Source of the DNA: an uncultured beta proteobacterium
GTDB taxonomy: Bacteria; Pseudomonadota; Gammaproteobacteria; Burkholderiales; Rhodocyclaceae
DNA: 26,685 nt
Assembly (NCBI GenBank): GCA_903933395.1
Contig: CAIZKA010000225.1
Location: 1 to 26,685, forward strand
Reading direction: 5' to 3'
Positions 22,864 to 26,685 of the stretch are shown piece by piece. How positions within the stretch are numbered: the first letter of the stretch is position 1; each line of letters starts with the position of its first letter. Below the pieces are notes generated by a model. The model made no database searches. It worked only from the letters and a program-made list of their open reading frames with translations, and had not been told where the DNA came from. A program made the position numbers and the translations under genes.

Positions 22864-24060
22864 ATGAGCGACAAAGACAAGCCCTGCGCCGGTTTCGCCA
22901 CCCGCGCGATCCACTGCGGCTACGACGCCTACGCCGGCCACGGCTCGCTCAACCCGCCGATCTACCTGAGTTCGACCTATACCTTCCCCACGGTCGAGGA
23001 CGGCGCGGCGCGTTTTGCCGGCGAGCAGGCCGGCTTCGTCTATTCGCGCGTCGGCAACCCGACCACGGCGCTGCTCGAAGCGCGCCTGGCCGAGCTCGAA
23101 GGCGGCGAAGCCGCATTGGCGACGGCCTCCGGCCAGGGCGCCACGACCTCGCTGTTGTGGACCCTGCTCGCGCCCGGCGACGAGATCATCGCCGACAAGA
23201 CGCTCTACGGCTGCACCTTCGGCTTCCTCAACCACGGTCTGGCGAAATTCGGCGTCAAGGTGACCCACGTCGACCTCACCGATCCGGCCAATCTCGAAGC
23301 CGCCATCAATCCGGCGACGCGTGTGGTGTTCTTCGAGTCGCCCGCCAACCCGAACATGCGGTTGATCGACATCGCCGCCGTGGCCGCCATCGCGCGCCGC
23401 CACGGGGCACTGACGGTGGTCGACAACACCTATTGCACGCCCTATCTGCAGCGCCCGATCGAACTCGGCGCCGACTTCGTCCTGCATTCCGCGACCAAGT
23501 ATCTCGGCGGCCACGGCGACCTGCTGGCCGGTGTCATCGTCGGCCCGGCGGAAGCCCTGACCCGGGTCCGCTTTCACGGGCTCAAGGACATGACCGGCGC
23601 CGTGCTCTCGGCACAGGACGCCTTCCTCGTGCTGCGCGGCCTCAAGACCCTGGCGCTGCGCATGGACAGGCACTGCGCCAACGCGCAGGGCGTGGCCGAA
23701 TTCCTGGCTGTGCACCCCAAGGTTGCGCTGGTGCATTTCCCCGGCCTGCCAGGTTTCCCCCAGTTCGAGCTGGCGCGGCGTCAGATGGCGCAGCCCGGCG
23801 GCATGATCGCCTTCGAACTCAAGGAAGGCATCGAGGCGGGGCGCCGCTTCATGAACGCACTGCGGCTGTTCACCCGTGCCGTCAGCCTCGGTGATGCCGA
23901 AAGCCTGGCCCAGCATCCGGCCAGCATGACGCACTGCTTCTACACGCCGGAAGAACGCGCCGAACACCTGATCGGTGAAGGTCTGGTCAGGCTTTCCGTC
24001 GGCCTCGAGGATCTTGCCGACCTGCTGGCCGACCTTGAAAAGGCCATGGAGTCTGCCTGA
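22864..24060 (+). CDS. megL: Methionine gamma-lyase (PLP-dependent)
   Basis: 398 residues, exactly the length of the Pseudomonas putida enzyme. It splits methionine to methanethiol, 2-oxobutyrate and ammonia. PLP lysine is K212 in HSATKYLGGHGD; Y60 and R62 in FVYSRVGNPT bind phosphate from the neighbouring subunit; Y115 and C117 in TLYGCTFGF are the acid catalyst and the cysteine that marks methionine gamma-lyase against cystathionine lyases and homoserine sulfhydrylases. The C-terminal RAVSLGDAESLAQHPASMTH is also shared with MdeA as I know it. The ATG follows a short leader; a terminator lies 50 bases after the stop, so it is monocistronic. O-succinylhomoserine sulfhydrylase is the main alternative, less likely because of C117. 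Also named mdeA. Confidence 0.88.
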   Translation: MSDKDKPCAGFATRAIHCGYDAYAGHGSLNPPIYLSSTYTFPTVEDGAARFAGEQAGFVYSRVGNPTTALLEARLAELEGGEAALATASGQGATTSLLWTLLAPGDEIIADKTLYGCTFGFLNHGLAKFGVKVTHVDLTDPANLEAAINPATRVVFFESPANPNMRLIDIAAVAAIARRHGALTVVDNTYCTPYLQRPIELGADFVLHSATKYLGGHGDLLAGVIVGPAEALTRVRFHGLKDMTGAVLSAQDAFLVLRGLKTLALRMDRHCANAQGVAEFLAVHPKVALVHFPGLPGFPQFELARRQMAQPGGMIAFELKEGIEAGRRFMNALRLFTRAVSLGDAESLAQHPASMTHCFYTPEERAEHLIGEGLVRLSVGLEDLADLLADLEKAMESA

Positions 24061-24104
24061 AACTTTCGTCGCCGTTGCGTCGGCGCCGACTTCCGGCCAT
24101 CAAT

Positions 24105-24139
24105 CAAAAAGCCCCGCTGGAAATTCTGCGGGGCTTCTT
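24105..24139 (+). terminator. Intrinsic terminator after megL
   Basis: Stem AGCCCCGC (24110-24117) with GCGGGGCT (24128-24135), ten-base loop, followed by TTCTT; the A-run upstream (24106-24110) could let it serve the convergent minus-strand gene too. Confidence 0.75.
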
Positions 24140-24527
24140 ATTGGGCGGCAACCGGTCTGGCGGCAGGCAACTGATTCGGGTCACTGCCACGCCCCTGCCG
24201 TCGCTCAGGATAGAGATCGCGGCCCGCTTCATGCACATCGCGGCGCAACTGGCGCCGTTCTTCCTTCGACATTTGCCCGCCGCGCGGTGCGCCGCCATCT
24301 CCGGCCGCGAGTTGGGCAGAGCCGGACGCTGGCGCCATGCCCTGCGGCCCGGGCCCTTCGCCGCGGGCGCGCTGCTGACGATTCGGTCCCTGCCCCACGC
24401 GTTGCGGACCGGCGCCATTGCCCCGGTCGGGTGGCGGACCGGACTGTCCCTGCGCCGAGGCGTCGAAAGCCAGCAGCAGCAATGCCGCCGCCAACCCTGC
24501 CCACTTCGCCCCGCGTCCCGCGTTCAC
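24138..24527 (-). CDS. Small exported Gly/Pro/Gln/Arg-rich protein of unknown function
   Basis: 129 residues with a GTG start at 24527, supported by AAGGG five bases upstream and by the signal peptide that results (MNAGRGAKWAGLAAALLLLAFDASAQG, cleavage after ASA at about residue 24). The mature part has a long disordered middle rich in Gly, Pro, Gln and Arg and then a helical basic motif RRQLRRDVHEAGRDLYP near the C-terminus. I do not recognise a characterised family. It is 19 bases downstream of the 44-codon gene and divergent from the ompR-envZ pair, which suggests a small envelope operon under that system. An upstream TTG start would spoil the signal peptide. Confidence 0.7.
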   Translation of the reverse strand: MNAGRGAKWAGLAAALLLLAFDASAQGQSGPPPDRGNGAGPQRVGQGPNRQQRARGEGPGPQGMAPASGSAQLAAGDGGAPRGGQMSKEERRQLRRDVHEAGRDLYPERRQGRGSDPNQLPAARPVAAQ

Positions 24528-24546
24528 GTCTGCCCTTTCATTCCCA

Positions 24547-24681
24547 TCAGTGAAGGATACTGTAAATCTGCTCGCCTGCAAGCTCGCTGGCCGCCATCAA
24601 CTGGTCGACCTCCGCTCGCGGCTCGGCGCCCCAGAGCGCCAGCCCGATGCCCAGTGCCATGCTGAAAAACAATACTTTCAT
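24547..24681 (-). CDS. Very small membrane or exported protein (44 residues)
   Basis: 44 residues with an excellent ribosome site: GGAGG five bases before the ATG at 24681. The N-terminal half is one hydrophobic segment (KVLFFSMALGIGLALWGAEP, residues 2-21) acting as a signal peptide or single membrane span; the rest (EVDQLMAASELAGEQIYSIL) is an amphipathic-looking helix. First gene of the leftward pair facing ompR. No known function recognised; the strong ribosome site and operon position argue that it is real. Confidence 0.65.
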   Translation of the reverse strand: MKVLFFSMALGIGLALWGAEPRAEVDQLMAASELAGEQIYSILH

Positions 24682-24755
24682 GATCGCCTCCGATTGCCGC
24701 TTCGCCAATGCCGCTCTTCCGGCACGCTTGCATTCTCGGCGGCGTGCGTAAGGCA

Positions 24756-24792
24756 ATTGTTGCGGACGGCCGGGTTTTGTAATCGTTTGTAA
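24756..24792. promoter_or_regulatory. OmpR-family tandem binding site in the divergent region
   Basis: TTTGTAA at 24776-24782 and again at 24786-24792, exactly ten bases apart, with a weaker in-phase copy (ATTGTTG) at 24756-24762. Direct repeats at one helical turn are how OmpR-type dimers bind DNA. The site lies between the small-protein pair and ompR. Confidence 0.5.
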
Positions 24793-24860
24793 AGTCCGCT
24801 GGCAGGATGCGCGCTATCCGGCTAGCATTCAGAATCGATTTCTGAAATAGACTCGAACTC

Positions 24861-25589
24861 ATGAACGAGACCAAAACCAAGATTCTTGTCGTCGATGACG
24901 ATCTGCGCCTGCGCCAGTTGCTTGAACGCTACCTATCCGAACAGGGTTTCGCGGTCAAGGCCGTGCCCGACGCGCCGGGCATGGATCGCGCTCTGGAGCG
25001 CGAGTTCTACGACCTGATCGTGCTCGACCTCATGCTGCCCGGTGAAGACGGCCTCGCCATCTGTCGCCGGCTGCGGGGAGCGGCCAACCCGGTCTGCATC
25101 ATCATGCTGACCGCCAAGGGCGACGAAGTCGACCGCATCGTCGGGCTGGAAATCGGCGCCGACGATTACCTGCCCAAGCCCTTCAGCCCCCGCGAACTGG
25201 TCGCGCGCATTCACGCCGTGCTGCGCCGGCAGGCCGCACCGCCGCCGCCGGGCGCGCCGGCCATTACCGAAGAAAGCGTGAGTTTCGGCAAGGTGACGAT
25301 CAACCTGGCGACGCGGGAGCTCGAACGGGAAGGAGTGAGCACCATGCTCACCTCCGGCGAATTCGGCCTGTTGCGCGTGCTGCTGGAACATCCGCGCCAG
25401 CCGATGAGTCGCGACAAGCTGATGGAACTGGCGCGCGGCCGGGAATATGAAGTATTCGATCGCGCCATCGATGTGCAGATTTCGCGGCTGCGCAAGCTGG
25501 TCGAGGAAGATCCGGGCAAGCCGCGCTACATTCAGACGGTGTGGGGCTTCGGCTATGTCTTCGTGCCGGACGGCAGGAAGCACGAGTAG
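24861..25589 (+). CDS. ompR: OmpR-type response regulator
   Basis: 242 residues. Receiver domain (about 6-120) with the acidic pocket VVDDD (10-14), phospho-acceptor D56 in IVLDLMLPGEDG, T84 in MLTAKG and K106 in YLPKPFSPREL; a short Pro-rich linker; and a C-terminal winged-helix DNA-binding domain (about 137-238) with LTSGEFGLLRVLLEHPRQPMSR and the IDVQISRLRKLVEEDP...YIQTVWGFGYVF recognition region. Close to E. coli OmpR along its whole length as I recall that sequence. The kinase gene starts 12 bases after its stop. The ribosome site is weak. It probably regulates porins or envelope genes and, by position, the divergent small-protein pair. Confidence 0.93.
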   Translation: MNETKTKILVVDDDLRLRQLLERYLSEQGFAVKAVPDAPGMDRALEREFYDLIVLDLMLPGEDGLAICRRLRGAANPVCIIMLTAKGDEVDRIVGLEIGADDYLPKPFSPRELVARIHAVLRRQAAPPPPGAPAITEESVSFGKVTINLATRELEREGVSTMLTSGEFGLLRVLLEHPRQPMSRDKLMELARGREYEVFDRAIDVQISRLRKLVEEDPGKPRYIQTVWGFGYVFVPDGRKHE

Positions 25590-25601
25590 AAACCGGCTGC
25601 A

Positions 25602-26685
25602 ATGAAGCTTCTGCCGCGCACGCTGCTGTGGCGCATCTTTCTCCTGCTGACCGTGCTGATGCTGCTCTCGGTCGCCGCCTGGTTCGCCATTTTTCGTGCC
25701 TATGAGCGCGAACCGCGCGCCCGGCAACTGGCGCAAACCCTCGTCAGCGTTGCCAACCTCACCCGTGCCGCACTGATATCCGCCCGCCCGGAAGCCCGTC
25801 GCGAACTCTTGCGCGATCTGTCCGATCGCGAAGGCATACACATCTATCCCGCCGAGGCGACCGACCGGATCGAGCCCTTGCCCGACCGGTTTTTTCTGCA
25901 TCGCGTCGAGGAACTGGTCAAGGAACAGCTCGGACCCGCCACCCGCCTGTCCCTCGAGCGCGAAGGCGAGCAGGCTCTGTTCGTGAACTTTCGCATCGAC
26001 GACAGCGACGAAGGCGACTACTGGCTGGCCCTGCCCCGCGAGCGCATCGATCGGGTATTTCCGCTGAGCTGGCTGGGCTGGGGCGTCGCGGCCCTGCTGC
26101 TTTCGCTGTGCGGCGCCTGGCTCATCGTGTTCCGCATCACCCGCCCGCTCAAGGCCCTGCAGGAGGCGGCACGGAAAGTCGGCGCCGGCGAGACGCCGCC
26201 CCGCCTTGATGAAGGCGGCCCGACCGAGCTGGCCACCGTCGCCGGCGCCTTCAACCAGATGAGCGCCGACCTGGCGCAGATCGACCAGGATCGCGCCCTG
26301 ATCCTTGCGGGCGTCTCGCACGACCTGCGCACCCCGCTGACGCGCCTGCGCATGGGCATCGAGATGTCGGCCGACGAGGGCCTGCGCGAAGGCATGACGG
26401 CCGACATCGAGGAAATGGACAAGACCATCGGCCAGTTCCTCGACTTCGCCCGCTCGGAAGGCGGTGAAGCGCCGCAGGCGGTGGACCTCGCCGCCTTGCT
26501 GGCCGATGTCGCGAGCCAGTACCGGCGCCGCGGCTTCACCGTGAATATGGCGGCTGCCGTGCCGTCAGCGCCGACTTTCCAGGCCGACCTGGCGTTGCGC
26601 CCGCAGGCCCTGCGCCGCGCCGTCAGCAACCTGATCGACAACGCGCTGCGCTATGCCGGTGCCGACCGCCCAGTCGAACTGGACC
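25602..26685 (+). CDS. envZ: EnvZ-type sensor histidine kinase (3' end beyond window)
   Basis: Partial: 361 codons from the ATG at 25602 to the window end with no stop. Membrane segments at about 10-31 and 156-178 flank a periplasmic sensor region of some 125 residues; a HAMP domain follows (about 178-230, RITRPLKALQEAARKVGAG...ELATVAGAFNQM), then the H-box AGVSHDLRTPLTRLRMGIE with phospho-acceptor H240, and the start of the ATPase domain with the N-box NLIDNALRYAG. The later G boxes are outside the window. The family is about 430-450 residues, so 70-90 are missing. It pairs with the adjacent OmpR-type regulator, in the usual order and almost without a gap. Confidence 0.93.
   Translation, partial: MKLLPRTLLWRIFLLLTVLMLLSVAAWFAIFRAYEREPRARQLAQTLVSVANLTRAALISARPEARRELLRDLSDREGIHIYPAEATDRIEPLPDRFFLHRVEELVKEQLGPATRLSLEREGEQALFVNFRIDDSDEGDYWLALPRERIDRVFPLSWLGWGVAALLLSLCGAWLIVFRITRPLKALQEAARKVGAGETPPRLDEGGPTELATVAGAFNQMSADLAQIDQDRALILAGVSHDLRTPLTRLRMGIEMSADEGLREGMTADIEEMDKTIGQFLDFARSEGGEAPQAVDLAALLADVASQYRRRGFTVNMAAAVPSAPTFQADLALRPQALRRAVSNLIDNALRYAGADRPVELD

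Noticed and set aside
22735..23967. 410-codon minus-strand open frame opposite megL
   Set aside because: Arg/Gly/His-rich shadow of a clear PLP enzyme gene.
22864..24060. O-succinylhomoserine sulfhydrylase or cystathionine lyase
   Set aside because: The YGCTF cysteine and the length of 398 residues favour methionine gamma-lyase, though the alternative is not fully excluded.
24138..24527. Identity of the exported small protein as CpxP/Spy
   Set aside because: No LTxxQ motifs and no four-helix pattern; only the genomic arrangement is similar.
24933..26321. 462-codon minus-strand open frame opposite ompR and envZ
   Set aside because: Shadow; spans two genes that are clearly coded on the plus strand.

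Overview
The window looks like a chromosomal segment of a GC-rich betaproteobacterium, plausibly of the Rhodocyclales/Sterolibacteriaceae type. The placement is inferred from gene order and protein character only; there is no rRNA in the window. About two thirds of it is a nearly complete TCA-cycle locus arranged as two divergent blocks. No tRNA, rRNA, CRISPR array, insertion sequence or phage gene was seen. Region 1 (1-12276, minus strand) reads, in transcription order: GntR/UTRA regulator, sdhC, sdhD, sdhA, sdhB, sdhE, gltA, odhA (sucA), odhB (sucB), lpdA and the 5' part of zapE, which is cut by the window edge. These encode succinate dehydrogenase with its flavinylation factor, citrate synthase, and the whole 2-oxoglutarate dehydrogenase complex. 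The block is broken up by non-coding hairpins: a terminator-like one between gltA and odhA, a long palindrome-rich spacer between sdhA and sdhB, another between odhB and lpdA, and a GC hairpin just before zapE. Region 2 (12277-17336, plus strand) starts in a 287-base divergent control region. It carries a perfect palindrome TCTTATATAAGA whose half-site recurs in front of sdhC, and a good sigma-70-type promoter. It continues with mdh, a CitE-like lyase-family gene and acnB, and ends at a strong bidirectional terminator. Region 3 (17362-20547, minus strand) is a compact three-gene cassette: a polytopic MBOAT-like membrane protein, an acyl-adenylating enzyme and a stand-alone acyl carrier protein. 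The layout parallels Dlt (activating enzyme, carrier, membrane O-acyltransferase), but DltD is absent and the adenylation enzyme does not look D-alanine-specific. It is the best candidate here for an undescribed system, possibly acylating an envelope component. Region 4 (20548-24137) holds a membrane-anchored class III adenylate cyclase, a small exported Cys-rich protein and methionine gamma-lyase, which has a 16-base palindrome in its promoter region and its own terminator. Region 5 (24138-26685) is an OmpR/EnvZ-type two-component system (the kinase runs off the end). It is divergent from two tiny exported or membrane proteins. The shared control region has 10-base-phased TTTGTAA repeats that fit an OmpR-family binding site.
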